This document shows, in pieces, positions 25,412 to 38,462 of a DNA stretch of 64,000 nt. The stretch comes from Rhizoctonia solani. Taxonomy: Eukaryota; Basidiomycota; Agaricomycetes; Cantharellales; Ceratobasidiaceae. Position 1 is the first letter of the stretch, and every line of letters starts with the position of its first letter. A program made the translations under genes and the position numbers. A model generated the notes under the pieces. The model ran no database searches. It saw only the letters and a program-made list of their open reading frames with translations, and was not told the origin of the DNA. Where the stretch lies: positions 1,922,001 to 1,986,000 of the forward strand of contig NC_057380.1 of NCBI RefSeq assembly GCF_016906535.1, read 5' to 3'.

Positions 25412-27245
25412 ATGCAAGATGCCGGGGGCCATAGTTGCAAAAACTGCCTAGAGAGGTAAGTATGTTCGTCTAATATCGCTACCGTTGATTACGATTGACG
25501 AGTACTTATCCGGCTTTCGTAGGGGTAAAGTCTGCGATAGAGCCGAACCTATATGTAACCTTTGCATACGCGATGGTTTGTTTTGCTCTGGTCCAGATCC
25601 TCCTATTCGAGCACCTTCACCCGTATTTCCGTCTTGGGAGCCTCCAGACCTTCTCCGCCCATTTGACAGGTCACTGAATAGTGCTCCTAGAGTTCTCCGG
25701 GGGGCTGTTTCAGCTATTGTATCGACCCCGAGCTGGGGTGCTTCAAGTAAGTGTACGAAGCTCTTCATGGCATCAAACTAGGTGCTCAAAGCGCCCAGAT
25801 AACAGTCCACGCTACTCCAGCCGCAAAAGTTCCCTATCAACATTGTCTTTAACTAAGTCCAGAACACTGGCACTTGACCGTCAAATAGAGAGTAATACTT
25901 TACCGTTTATTCTTAGCCAGTGTAAGCTGTTAAAATCTCAAACTAGCTGAATGTTACTGAAATTGACACTAGACGTTCGGTTTGTTGACAAGATTGCGTT
26001 CAAAATGCCCCCGCCTGAACTCCGGGAGGGAATTATTCTCCGCCTTCGGAGTTCGGTAATCACATTCTCGGTCATGTCCTTGGGGCTAGGATAATTCAGG
26101 CCTTGATCGACAATTTTGACGACACAAACTGGACCGTGTATTCAAATCTTACCGACCGATTGTACTCCCACATTTGCGCAGTATCGAACAATGCAGACGA
26201 CCAGTCGCATATTGAGGGGCGATTAGCTGGCACTATTGATGTATGTCAGGTTTGATACTTTTTTCTCCAGCGCCAAGTCGAATGAATTTCAGTTAGCAGG
26301 CTTCAAATTTATGACGTCTAATAATGCTGCTGGATATGAACTTATTCAAAAGGCCACTCCCACTCTTCTTCGTCTGGCCTACCGACATCCTGAGATATGG
26401 ACTAAATCTGGACTAATATCCATTTCGCAAGTTATGTCATGTGCGAAATATGAAATCTTCAACTTCATATGGATGGATAATATTGTAGCCATGGTATTGG
26501 GGACCTCAACTTTCCTACCTTACGACATCACAGGGCAAGCAAGTCATTCACGGTTTCAGATGGAATGGATTTGGGGGTGTCCCCAGGAGTTTGTCATTCA
26601 ATGCGCACGAATAAACAAATTACGGTTTTCCGCGGGAGGTCAAAGTGGCTTGAACCAGTGGAAGGGCATAGAGAGGGAGTTGATGGAGTGGGAACCCGTG
26701 TCGGAATCGACGAATGACTCCAGGGATGTTGTAGCGAGATTAGCTGTGCAAGAGAGTTGGAGACATGCAATGTTGATATATCTCTATATGGTAAATTTAA
26801 ACTTTTACTACTATTTATGCCAAATATCTGACGCCAACAGGCCATATGCGGGGTAAATTCGGCGGACCCCCGAGTCAACTCGTCGGCAAACCAAATAACT
26901 AGGCTCGTTGGAACAGTAAAGCACACTGACTCATTTGATCGCCACTTATTTGTTCCTTGTTTAATCGTAAGTATCGGTCATAAATTTATACGGTATCAAT
27001 GTTAACCTTCCACGCAGGTCGGAACGTGTGCTCGGCAGGAATCACAACGAGGACTAGTTGAAGAGAAACTTTCCTCGATGAGAGCGACCAAGATGTGGGT
27101 TCTTCGAAGTTCAGATTTTACAGCGGTGCTCGAGCACCTTTGGCATGGTGCAGCGAAAAACGGCAGAGCAACAACTTGGAACGACTATACTCGGTCAAGA
27201 AGAGCAGTCTTACCAGTAGCTGAAGGACAGACGCCGGTTTTTTAG
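25412..27245 (+). CDS. Zn2Cys6 transcription factor, copy 2
   Basis: Nuclear DNA-binding regulator of the fungal zinc-cluster type. Exon 1 starts at ATG 25412 and gives CKNCLER, and after an intron ending ttcgtag GKVCDRAEPICNLCIRDGLFC follows. The six cysteines fit CX2CX6CX6CX2CX6C. Later exons carry ESNTLPFILSQ, FVDKIAFKMPPPELREG, ALIDNFDDTNWTVY, GYELIQKATPTLLRLAYRHP, KYEIFNFIWMDNIVAMVLGT, WGCPQEFVIQCARINKLRF and the hallmark ESWRHAMLIYLYM. After short introns come NSADPRVNSS and VLEHLWHGAAKNG-x3-TWNDY-x-RSRRAVLP, and a stop at 27243-27245. One one-base correction is needed near 26090, next to a GG. All family blocks are present, so this copy could be functional. Targets cannot be predicted. 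Confidence 0.82.
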
Positions 27246-27496
27246 CCCTTTTTCGCTATCGATTGTTGATCACTCTAGTTTTTATTTAGATTATGATTCA
27301 TTCACATATGTAGTATAGCTATCTGTGCTAATTAATGGGAGGAATTGCAATGAACTTGCTGTGCTTGGGTCTACCCAATTATTTTTTTTATCTATTAACG
27401 CGAGGGAAGCCGTGGGAAAGCTGACTCAGCACAGAGACATTTTTGACAGCTGACTAGGGTCCACCACAGTTTAAGCGCCAATGGAGGTGAGCGGGT

Positions 27497-27552
27497 GGGG
27501 TAGTGTGCTTGCCTGTGGCCGAGGAACGAGGCCCAGGCAAGCACACTACCCC
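27497..27552. ncRNA. Near-perfect hairpin, 22-bp stem with 10-nt loop region
   Basis: The left arm ggggtagtgtgcttgcctg (27497-27515) is exactly complementary to caggcaagcacactacccc (27534-27552). Pairing continues partly into ggcc/gcc around a gaggaacgag loop. It stands alone about 250 bases after transcription-factor copy 2. It may be a miRNA-like precursor, a terminator-like structure or the footprint of a foldback element. A short frame through it on the minus strand has no motifs. Confidence 0.45.
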
Positions 27553-28505
27553 GTCTGCGAGCCAGGAGAACACAACGCCGACCACTCCCACCCGGAGGTA
27601 CGACGGGTCGTAAAGCTCGTAAGCATAACTCATGGTACGCGATGTGGTCGAATTTGACAATTAACCATTAGAGTCTACGATTCGATCAAAACCTGCCGAC
27701 CATACACTTATATCGTCCAGATTAGCGGTTTTATAGCATTAATATTGGACGCGTAGTGAAGAATTACGTCATAGCTAGTAGGTGTATGCGGTACACAGAG
27801 CTATATGTAAGGGCGGGTCGTCGAATAGCGTGACTGAAGCACTCATATATAAGCAGCAACTTATGGATAAAGAATAGATCCGGTGTTTTATGTATAGTAC
27901 TTTGCACGAAAACGAAACAAACGAAGACTTACAATTGAGAGAAATTGCTCACAACTTCAGTTACGAAACTCTATAGACCATAATAGATTATATACCAGGA
28001 CAGTTACGGAGCTCGGACATCGGCCACAAACCAGTCTTTCCTTGTTGAATTTATTCTCTAGATAATTGAGAGGAATTGCGAGCTATGGATTGAGTTGAGC
28101 CAAGGCGGGTTACAAGTGGGGGCTGCCTCTTGCTACGTGCTGGACAACGTTAACTCTCTTTCTCTCTCCACAAGTATCGAGAGGTAATCGTTGGTAGTCC
28201 GGGAGACACGAACGTCCTTTGAGTATTAATTTGTCGAATCTTTGTCTCTCTGACAAACTTGAAACTCTCGGCACGCTGGAGTCAGTGATTCGGGCCAAGT
28301 TGCCCGTTGCCGATCATGGTTTAATAATAGCACTTACGTCAATACCTAACTCTACCAGAGTGTGTGTCGAGCCACTGTTGTTAGCACGCGGCTTGTAACG
28401 CAATATAGTCCCCATTGAAAGGTATATTGTAACAATACTATACACACATAACGTATACCAATAGAATAAGATAATAAACCCAGATTTAAACTTCGTCCTT
28501 CGCAA
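27553..28505. other. Intergenic region between copies 2 and 3 (tail to tail)
   Basis: Copies 2 (+) and 3 (-) converge here. Apart from the hairpin just upstream, the stretch is AT-rich and holds no recognisable gene. Confidence 0.4.
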
Positions 28506-30747
28506 TTAATCAATAGGCATAACTGCCCTCCTCGAGTTAATATAATCCTCCCACCTGACAGGCTTCCCACCTGCCGCAGCACCGTGCCATAAATGGTCGA
28601 CCAGATTCCTGTAATCGAGCGCTCGGAAGAGCCAAGGCAAGTGCTCCTCGACCTTGACAAACGCATTACGCAGCTCTGTGCGGTGTTTCTCAGAGGGTGT
28701 GCATATAGAAGCCTATGAATAAAGATTTTCTTAGTAACGAGCGAGATATGAAAGAAAGCAGGCGAGATATCGTACAATAAGGCAAGGAATGAAGTAATGG
28801 GACCTCGTAGTCAGATCGGGCTGGAGAATCTGTAACAGCTGTACGATTTGGCGAACCGAGGCCTGGACGCGCGGATCGTCGCTCATACATCCACACATTC
28901 CCTACATCGCCAAATCCATTTCATTCAGCCAAAGCTTAAAGAGAGAGGTAAAGAGCTGAAGTCTCACCATGTAAAGGTAAATCAATCCAGCGTGGCGCCA
29001 TCCTTCTTGTACAGCCATCCTGATTACCATCTGATTCGGCTCGTTGAGGGCGCCCGGGCTGGCGACCCTCGGTGCCCAGGCCCACGCTTCAATCTCGAGC
29101 GGTTTCCAGGTCGACTCGGGGGCGCATTGGATATCTGGGTGCTTGGCCCGCCAGAGGCTAATTTTGATGATGAGCGCCGTAAGCTCGATGGGAGACCCAT
29201 GCATCCACTCGGTAGGGTGTATAGACCCCGGAAGTCCGTTGCACTCGATTGGAGTTCGAACGACAGGCATCGTGGTGTCGTAGGCGATCGTGGGGGCAAC
29301 GCCGAGGATAAAATGTGACCGCGTCGATGAATACGAACCGACCGAGTTCGTAGTTTGTGGATGTAAATGCTTCGACTAGCGATATCTTTTGAGAGCAAAG
29401 GTATGATGGGAGAGTTTCGGCCGCACGTATGAACGAAGGCACGAGTTGTTTGAAAAGTTGGTATCCTGAACGACTATTAGATGTCATATAATCCAAGAAA
29501 ACAAGCTTTCGGAGGTTTATTACTGATTGGGGTAATCTGGCGGACAATGTGAAGCACTTACTTCTAGTCCTCCAGACAGGGCATGTAACGCTCCAGTTAA
29601 TGACCCATCCCTCGTAGTTTGGGAACAAACATGTTCTCCCATTCTCTGCACACATTTCTCGAGAAACCGTAGATCAGCCCGTTTCCCGTATTTCATCAAC
29701 GCTTGAAAGATGCGCGCTCCGATGTACATTGACCAATGTGTCAGGTTGGACTCTTGTAACCGCACGATAAGTTTTTGTCGTGCAAAGTCGAGCATTTCCC
29801 GGGTTGGTCGGAAAAATACCATCTCCAATACAGGTTCATCTGTTAACGTTATTTTGGTTAGTAACGCAGCAAAGCGGCACGCCAGTCAGGGGGAAAGGAA
29901 GGCTATCTCACATTGAGCCAAAATGAAATCGATGATTTGTCCTGAGAATAAAGGGTTCGGGGATATGGTCGGAGGAAGGTTAAACACAAATGAAGGATTA
30001 TATGATCCTCCATAGGTATCGATCATGGAGAACAAGGGCTGCGCCCAGGTTTCATTTGGGAGCTCTTGTAGCTCCACGGGCTAGATTCTATTACCGGCGG
30101 TCGAGGGGGCCAAATACAGTCTTGGGAGCAAGGGCCATCGAGCTTCGAGGGCATTCAGATGATATTGGCGATGACAAATAGCCGGCTTGGGTAACCCTTT
30201 GAGGCGATTGCGCAGAAACAGGCCTCGGCATGGGGAAGGCTGATGTACAAGACGGCTGAGAAAGTTCGGGTGAGTATGAGTATGACAAACCCTATGCCAG
30301 TAAGGAAGACCGAGGCCGGATTGGACTTACTGCACGGGCCGCGGGAGTTGTGTGCATGCTGCTGAGTTGCCTCGGGGACAAGTCGCCCGTGTCGGATGTC
30401 CCACTATCCGTTGAGGAGTGTCTGTAAGAGTTGTATCCTGGCGATCCTAGTCTGTTTTTGGGATCTCGAATACTGGGTGCTCGTAATGAGCTAGTGGCAG
30501 CTTGCTTGGAGGTGGAGGCCCTGGGCTGCTTGGGATTGGATGAAGTTGGTATATGGTCGTATCCAAGACATCTGAAGCCTCCAACTAGACACCTGTCGCA
30601 AGCAGGGCGATTTTTGTCGCATTTCTTTCGTCTAGTGATTTGATAGGTCAGAGAGCTCGTAAACTTCAGTCCGCAGCACATATGCAGTGACTAACCGTTG
30701 ACGGCAAGTTAAACAGCTGGAAGGCAAGGGCCCGGGGTGTGCTTCAT
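28506..30747 (-). CDS. Zn2Cys6 transcription factor, copy 3 (minus strand)
   Basis: Same family as the neighbours but in opposite orientation. The zinc cluster is split by an intron (gttagt...cactag): SSCLTCRQR, then RKKCDKNRPACDRCLVGGFRC, spacing CX2CX6CX6CX2CX6C. A Ser/Pro-rich linker follows (PRASTSKQAATSS). Middle exons carry PLFSGQIIDFILAQ, FRPTREMLDFARQKL, HWSMYIGARIFQALMKYG, YQLFKQLVPSFIRAAETLP and NYELGRFVFIDAVTF. Then come EWMHGSPIELTALI and the hallmark EGWRHAGLIYLYM. The last exons give DDPRVQASVRQIVQLL and LVDHLWHGAAAGGKPVRWED, ending RAVMPID with stop at 28506-28508. The start at 30747 (MKHTPGP...) needs one extra C in a CCCC run, and the VTF/ILGV join one fewer T. Otherwise complete and plausibly functional. 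Confidence 0.82.
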
Positions 30748-31254
30748 GAGTAAAAATAAAGATACAGTATCGGGGGATGTGGTAGAGTAGCTGCAATAAG
30801 AGCGTCGGAAGTACTCGTACGCGACTCGCGCGATACATCATTGCATAACGAAAGAGTTGTCACGACGGCGCTTCTCGGGTGTCCGGTCATCGCCACCTGA
30901 GGCTTAGTGAGCCTCCACATCCATGAGAGCGTGGCGCCGTGCTGGGGAAAATTCCAACCCGACCGCGGGAGTTCTTTTTAGGCCAATTGCCAATGAATTT
31001 GAACCTTGGCGCCAGATGACTAAGCACACCAGAGACTTTGTGAGAGTATCCAATTGGAGCCAGAGGTTCCTCGCCCTTCGACCTCGATAGCCCGAGCGCA
31101 TCTAGTTCGACGTGGAGAGAAGCCTTGGCTAACCAGAACTAAGAACACACACGTCACATACGTAATCAGTTCCACTATATTTGCGAACGCTTGTTCTTGT
31201 TCTCGCGACCACTGCCAGCACTATGTCTATGCCCTATTGATTCGACTCCCAAAT
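30748..31254. other. Divergent intergenic region between copy 3 and the ABC transporter relic
   Basis: No motif-bearing coding exon was found. It should contain the promoter of transcription-factor copy 3 on the minus strand. Confidence 0.4.
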
Positions 31255-33106
31255 ATGATTACACCGCAGCTGCGTCCTCTTGCGCCTCTATCTGGCAGCA
31301 TGACCTACCAACATGTACTTGAGGATTCTGGTCCTACTGACTCCCACTCTGACGACTATCAATCACTTCTTTACGCACCCTTCATATCAGCCATCTTGTC
31401 TGCAGCCGTGCTCTTATTCACTACTATCTCCATGACCTCGATCTCCGGCGTCATTATCTAGCGGTACCGTGCGAAAGAAACGCGGAGTACCACTCGTCCG
31501 ACTCGCGCCCAGCGATCTATCAATATCTGGAAAGTGCTCCGACTTGGCGTTTGCTTGATACTATTATTTGCAATCGTGATGCTCGGAATGGCCGAATCTT
31601 GCCCCAACCCGGATAATGCTAAGCCGGGGGCAACGGATCAAGTGGCGAGCGCTCTCGCAGGACATGGAATCGGCAAACGCAAGAAACGACAGCACCACAC
31701 CAATCTATGCTTAACCAAGGAACAGTCTACCCGGCTATCGCTCGCGTGTTTCTATGTATGTGCAGTCTCCCATAGTGCCCGTTACGATCTAATCTTTTTG
31801 AGCAGACATATACCACCTTACTCGCTTTCCTAACACTCTGCCTCGGTCCCGAATTCAACGCAGCTTGTGATTCGACATCACCCCCCTTCTACTACTCGCT
31901 TTACTCGTTGATATATGGGTCCAAATATTCCCAGGACGCGAAATGTCCAAGGCTACTCTGATATGCGACTGGGTTCGTATCGGTTTTCTCGCCATCGCCT
32001 CGATTATCACCCCGACTTGCACTGGTCCTCCTCTCCTACAAACAATACAAGACCCCTCCTACAAACTGGCCCACATCAGGTCGGCTTGTAGTCCAGAACC
32101 TGACGGCCCAATACAGCGACCAGGAGCCCCCAACAATCGAAGATATTTCGTTTCGCGTTTTCAGCGGGGGATAGGATCGGTATAGTCGGAAAACTAGCAA
32201 GTCAGTGCTGTGCCCACCACTCTGAAAAAAAATTTCGAGGAATACTAAACGGGGAGCCTAGGCGGGAAAGATGCCTTGGCATTGGCGTGTTAAGGTTTTA
32301 TTCCCACAGAAGGCAAGGTCTTCTTTGAGTACGCGCACTGCTCTTGGTTCTTGGCAATCTGGGCTAACACGACTTTGGGCTACAATAGCGGTGTTGGAAC
32401 GCATACCATTATCCTACGATCCTTTCATCCCATATTCATTAATAACCGGACAAGCAGCTTCGTCGTCCAGTCGAGCCACGGTCCGATACGTTCTCGACCC
32501 ACAGCACCAATATTCAAACGAGACGCTCTATGCGGCGCTGAACACTGCGGGATTAGTCGGATTTGGTTAGAGATTGGTCTGAAGAGGATAACGCGCGTGC
32601 TCAGTATGGGGTAGGATTTGCTGCGGCAGTTGTGAGGTAAGCAACTATTCGTGTTTTGGTTCGGGACATGACACGCAAATTGGTATGATAGACAGAGTAA
32701 GCTTATCATCGTGGACGAAACTACGACTTCGATTGGTCAGTTGATTAATTGCTATTATTGCTTTCGTCATTGCCGAGCGGGGGCTTATCTCTGTTGTTTG
32801 GTAGAATACGCGCCTGACACGGAATTCCACGCATCTCTCCGTTGCGCACTTCCAAACGCAACCATCCTTGTGATCACGAACACGCTGAGGAACATCCAAG
32901 GCGTAGACAAGGTATCCTGTAGCCATATCATGTGTAGATCTACATGGTACTGAGGAATGTGTTCTCTTGTAGGTCTTGTCCTTGAAGCCGGACACCCTCG
33001 CCGAGCTTGGGACTCCAAGCGAATTATTAAATCGACATGGAGCGTTCAGGAAATTGTTGATGTGGATGATGCTCGAGATGCGCTTTACGTTGCGTTTACT
33101 GATTGA
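31255..33106 (+). pseudogene. ABC transporter (ABCC/MRP-like) relic
   Basis: Remnants of an integral-membrane exporter. The N-terminal piece has a hydrophobic segment (PFISAILSAAVLLFTTISM), an in-frame TAG at 31459, then a second membrane segment (VLRLGVCLILLFAIVMLGM). Later comes the start of a nucleotide-binding domain: LVVQNLTAQYSDQ, IEDISFRV, a damaged Walker A (RIGIVGK-L instead of GIVGRTGSGKS), TVRYVLDPQHQYSNETLYAA, Walker B SLIIVDETTTSIG, then PNATILVITNTLRNIQGVDK and LAELGTPSELLNRHGAFRKL. Most of both membrane domains, the first nucleotide-binding domain and the LSGGQ signature are missing. The length (about 1.85 kb) is far below the roughly 4.5 kb of a full ABCC gene. Class assignment rests on the motif spacing. 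Confidence 0.78.
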
Positions 33107-33109
33107 ATT

Positions 33110-34400
33110 ATGCTTATTTGTATAATACGGAGGATCAAGGTGGTTTCTTTTTTTTTTTTGCTACAATGCTTTGGATTGGTTGGATTGTTCAATGTGTTGC
33201 ATATATCCATATTTTTTCTCATCCATTTTATTGTCGATTGGATGTGTCGGATGATTCTGAGAGGAAATTGGGAATACAGTGGGGCACCGGGGTGTTGTCG
33301 GAACTCGGGAGGCCCACAACCTGTATAGGCGATCGCACCAATCAAATGGAGAGCTACCCTATAGGACGCGAGTTACAATCTCCGAAACTCGAACCTCATA
33401 CCCAGTCAAGTCCCCAACGAGCATCGCCAAGCAAACACGCCGAGAGCGCAGCTGTGCAAAAACTCCAAATATCCTCGGTCGAAGTCAAAATTGGAGTTTC
33501 GGATTGGACATGATTCTGGCCTTGGACTCTGGGTTGCAATGTGCAGGAGGCGATGACATTCCATCCTTGCGGCTTCTTATGACCACTGGGATGCATGTCA
33601 TTTGGTCGAAAGGAAATGCAGTGGAATACACATCAAGTTGATATATTGCAATTGGCGAAACACCTCCCCTTCCCCTCTGGTTTACAATATTGATGGATTT
33701 CCAACACTCGTAACTTTACTGTTGGAGCGCGTTGCGAGGGCTCAGAACTGGCGCGAGGAAGGTGTTATCATCTTGTCTGTAGCTCGGATAAGCTTATACG
33801 GGCACATGCTGGAATCTTTGAAAAGTGTAAAGGTGCTTGTCATCCATCTTAGTCTCCTGGTGCTGGTGTTGTTGGATTTTGCGTGTACAAGGATCGGAGT
33901 ACATTGCGGGCTCATTATACAGTGAATCCCCAAAGTGCAGATTTTCTGGATGTCAAAAATTGCGCGCGCTTTTACAGGTTCTGGAAAAATCAAACGGCAT
34001 TTTCATGGATATACATACCGTTTAGACTGCGGACTCTACGTTTTTTTGGGTCGTGAATGCTTGGCTAAAATCTGAACTTCACGCGGACTTTTTGTACTTT
34101 TGGATTTCGCCGTGATTCATCGAGCAAGATGAACTATTGGTGGAGAACGCAATGAACGCTTTATCTGAACATAGGTATGGCGCACGAGTCCCACCGTATT
34201 GAATTTCTAGGAATTTATGCATATACACAACTCTCATACGTGATAGTTATCGCAGCGGCCTATTGGAATTGATGAAAATCAAGTAGCGTGTAGCGCGCTA
34301 ATTTTTACATTAATGGCTCAAGCGATAGGACAGCCTCCCTATCTGGGCGCAGTCATGAGCTCATGTATGGTATTTGCCATCGTATACTGTTTGTCGAATG
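33110..34400. other. Intergenic stretch
   Basis: Contains a T run at 33148-33160 and several short overlapping frames without motifs. No supported gene. Confidence 0.4.
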
Positions 34401-36600
34401 TATTGTAGCTTACGGGTAGGCAGCCACGTGACTACCCGACACTTGTGTTCTAAACGCTTACGATCGAGGACCCGACTCGAATGTGGATCATCTCATCATA
34501 GATACGAAATCTAGGGATACAGTCGACTCGGAAGCGCTCTTTGGGTTATATTGATCGCCCACTGACTTACGATCCACTCATGCCAAGTAAACATAGATCT
34601 GCTCCTGGCCCGCGACCTGAGAGCTGCTTGACATGTAGACAAAGGCAGGTCCCTTTGCCCATTATGACATTGGTCAATTCTGATTTATGACTGACGACTC
34701 TTTCGGATGTGTTATTCAGGAAGAAAAAATGCGATAAGACCCGGCCATTTTGTCTACGGTGTTTGAATTCAAAGGGACTTTTTCCGTGTTTGGGGTATGA
34801 GGATGAAACGTACGAGCCAGAGATCAAGAAACTGGCACCAGTCCTCGAAGAGCGCGCGAAAACTTGCCTCGAACGAACTTGCGTCCGCTTGTCTTCGAGT
34901 AGAGTTTGGGGACGCAGTTGTGAGTACCATCGCCGTGCCGTGAAGGTGCACTGAGGTCTATCAAGCCCGAGTCGAGTGCAAAGGTCACTACTAAAGACAC
35001 GTGTGTCGGCATCAGATATAAACGATTATCTTACTCCTGCGTTCATCTCGCTTACCGACCGTGGCTCTCCCGAAAGCTCGCTAATGAGCGTTGCATCATC
35101 GATGCATCGTCCAGTGAAAGACGCCGACTGGGAGCCAGTGTAAGAAGGCATGGATCGGATAATGCTATCAGACTATCGCTGCCTTCGATGATTCCACGTG
35201 GGGTGAACGCTAACAGGTGGATGAGGGAGAGCTACCTGACGTTCATTCTGGGAGAATGTGAGATTTTGTGTGCTGTGCTTCTGTCTCAAAGTTTGAATAG
35301 CACAGTTTCTAGACCAGCGGCACCGAGTCCTCAAGTTTTCAGACCTCCCACTAACACAGGGCAGGGATTCGTTATGGCACAGTTGAATCGGCCCCTAAGA
35401 CTTGGGCTCATGTATCTTGGAGCTAAAGTATTTGAAGCCTTTGTCGAAAAGTCAGAGGAAGTGGCTAAAATTATGTTCACAGTGGTGACGCGGTACACGA
35501 ATGATGTAACAAGCTCAGAAGAACTTCAGAAACCCGTTTCCGTCGACACAAGAAGTAGAGGATAGTTGAGTAGGCTACATAATGTAGACGAGCTACCGCA
35601 TAGCACTTGGGCCAGATAACAACACGTTTACCAGCTAGCCCTCATACAATTCATTGTCCTCGGCACCGGGGTAGGCTATAACACATTCGTCTCTCGCACT
35701 GCCAAACTTTCTTCGCCTGGTATCAGACCATCCAGATCTCGGCTAGACAAGAGCGCACATGGACTTCTCCGCATATCTCTTCCAGCAGTCCTTAGCTCGG
35801 GTCGAACTGAAATTCAACGATTCGCATTCCAGGATATCTTGTATTCGCTTGTACTTGGAGTTCCAACATTAGCTGAATACGACTCGACGGGACTGCCAAC
35901 CGCACCTGGGACAAACATCTCGGCTGATTGGTTCTCATGATGTGCATGGTGCACCCGCTGAGATGGTTATCATTATCTCCGAGGTCCACAGTCGGCGAGC
36001 TCAAGTGAAAATCGTGGATTGGCTCGAATTAGAAATGAGGACATGGTCGTGGGGCCAGGTAGATACTCGGTACGAAGAGTCCAGCCAACTGATCTATCGC
36101 GCCGCGATTCAGGAAGCCTGGAGGCACGCAACATTGATGTATATCTACATGGTGCGTTTTTTATTTAAATACTTGGGTATGTATTAATCATAAGGCGAAG
36201 GGTATGTGTGGGGCAACTTCTCATGATGGACGAGTTCAAGCCTCCGTGTACCAAATCATCAAGTTGGTCGATTGTGGTAGGAGATACAAATATAAATGGA
36301 CATTTGACAGGTCCACTCATCATTGTAGGTTCCTGTCAATCTGCCCTTTAAATCAGCTAAATCTTTCTCAGGCTGGCATAGCAGCACGATACGAGTCGCA
36401 ACGCACGCTCATTTTCAATAAGCTCAACTCTTACAGTGGAGTTAGGGTGTGTTACTCCAAGGTGCGGATTTCGCGCGGGTTTTGAATCATCTTTTGGCAT
36501 GGTCCCGCTATATGTGGTGCTGCAGTTGGGTGGGATGATTACGTGCAGAGAGTACGAGAGGTACTTCCAATACCAATATATATAAGGATGGATCGGCGGC
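34400..36600 (+). repeat. Segmental duplication, unit 1 (with 38300-40500)
   Basis: This stretch, including the upstream flank (gccacgtgactacc... near 34422) and the whole of transcription-factor copy 4, is closely matched by 38300-40500 with copy 5. The flank there reads accacgtgattact. Long runs of about 40-60 bases in the middle (for example around 35180-35260 versus 39050-39130) are identical by eye. The two units are in direct orientation about 3.9 kb apart. Confidence 0.8.
34580..36573 (+). pseudogene. Zn2Cys6 transcription factor, copy 4, damaged
   Basis: Starts at ATG 34580 (MPSKHRSAPGPRPESCLTCR). After an intron the cluster continues KKKCDKTRPFCLRCLNSKG-LFPC, a full CX2CX6CX6CX2CX6C set. 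Downstream: GVNANRWMRESYLTFILGE, YLGAKVFEAFVEKSEEVAK, PAEMVIIISEVHSRRAQVK, EAWRHATLMYIYM and GRVQASVYQIIKL. Compared with sister copy 5 there is an extra base in SADWF/HDV (near 35935) that creates a TGA, and the C-terminal block after YSKVRISRGF also leaves frame. The first intron appears to use a GC donor (gcaggt), where copy 5 has gtgagt. These copy-specific differences favour real decay over assembly noise. Confidence 0.72.
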
Positions 36601-38462
36601 CGGGCCAGGGGTTTGAAATTGGCCAAGGATCCCAAGGTATGTTGCTTGTTGTGTAGGGCGGTTTTTCTACGGGATGCTCACTTGGCCTGGTAAGAATGTG
36701 GTACCTAACACGACAGCCAAATAATATTCCAGGATCTTGTTGTCTGTAGGGTGAACGTTTTGTGAATATGCACCAGAGCGGTTAAGCAAAGACATTACCC
36801 ACATCATAAAGTTAATGCTATTATTTATAGAGACTCTTGATATGTCCATACGCACGTTCTGTACTCTGCACTAATGTAGATACTTTTCTTATTGTGAGGG
36901 CATCATAACTTGACCTTGTGATTGTGCTATTCGATATATTATTATCCCGGTAGACGAGTATGTCTTGTCTGTGTTTTTGGTGAGCAATTTCTGGATGAGA
37001 ATACGGAGATCGAATCGCCGGGGGGGGGGGGATGCCCCCAGCCTATGGATTAGAGGCCGGTTTTGGTCTTGTTCACCTACACATTTTGTTTGTCCAATAT
37101 TGACACCTTGACTCATGTTCTCCACCAGCTGAGCGCATGGAGATGTCTCCTTCTCCTTCTGATATTGTATGTTTGCGTTTGTCATTTATACACTAATCTC
37201 TTTCTGTGTGCTTGACACGCTCCCCTGTTTCCGCTCGCTACACCCTACTATGATAAATTAACGACATTTGGTTCAGGTAGTACCCAGGGCTACTTGTGTG
37301 CATTAGCACCTTTGTATTATGCCTATTTTCAGACTTTGATGATATGGTTCGTAGTTCCTGGTGAGACGGTGTGAATAGACCAATGGACGTTCCAAACGAA
37401 CATGGTCATTACATCGTTGCGAAAATTGCAATATGACACCTGTAGGAAGCCCTTGGAATACACCTGCACTATATGGGCAGTTAAAGACCCTAAAGGACAC
37501 TAGGATAATATCAATCGATATATGCATGCTACCAGAGGATACCATTCTCTAGGAATTCGAAAATAAAATGGTTATAATTAGTATGCAGTGAGCTCCCAAA
37601 GTATGAGTTTTCCGCGTGCCAAAACCACACTTTATATGCAGAGTGTTGGTAAAAGCTGACCAACCCTTTTGTAAATCTGCATCCCAGCTCGCCCCCGTGC
37701 GCTGTCGAGGTGCGTATTTGGTGTTTCTGCATGCGGATCTTTGTACCTTGGGGGTTTACCATGTAGCTAGTTGGCAAAATAAAGGCTGGTCATAAGAATT
37801 GTGACCCTGTATATAGGCTATAGCTACAAAAAGGATTCATGCTATCAAGCACCAACCATTTGTCTCAGCATTAATTTGGCGCTGGCCAAGCACCTGGAGC
37901 CATCCAGTGAGTGATTCCCAAATATTCTGGCTTAATTATCATCTTGCTTGAAAAGTCTTCACAGAACCATGGGATACTCGTAGAGATGGACCTATTAAGA
38001 AAATTGGACAAATTTGTAAGCAATACTCAACACCGATGAAGTGTATCATCTGGTAGTAGATTCCTGCAGCTCGCGTTGCGGGTAAAGCATAGATAAAGAG
38101 ATATTGATGCACTTATTCAGGCTCCACGCATGAATGAAACACTCTCTTTGAATGGTTCAAATAGGACACATATATTGTATTTGGGGCCGACTTACCACAA
38201 ATCAAGAAAAATACGCACCAAAGTTTGATATATCTAATTTTGTGCGGTTCTGTATCCTCGGCGAATAAGATAGAAGCTATAGGGTCGCATCAGCGACGCT
38301 TCTTGAGCATATGATAGGTAACCACGTGATTACTGGACACTTTGTTCTCGACTCCAACTGATCGAATGTATCGATCTTCTTATCATCATACATTCGAAGG
38401 CTGATATAACTCAACTTGCACACCCCTCTTGGGCTATATAGATCGTCTACTACGATCTGCTG
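36600..38462. other. Intergenic region between copies 4 and 5
   Basis: AT-rich, with a run of twelve G at 37020-37031. The part after about 38300 is the duplicated upstream flank of copy 5. No other gene was recognised. Confidence 0.45.

Noticed and set aside
28848..29318. 156-codon plus-strand frame
   Set aside because: Antisense to an exon of regulator copy 3 that contains the WRHAGLIYLYM hallmark.
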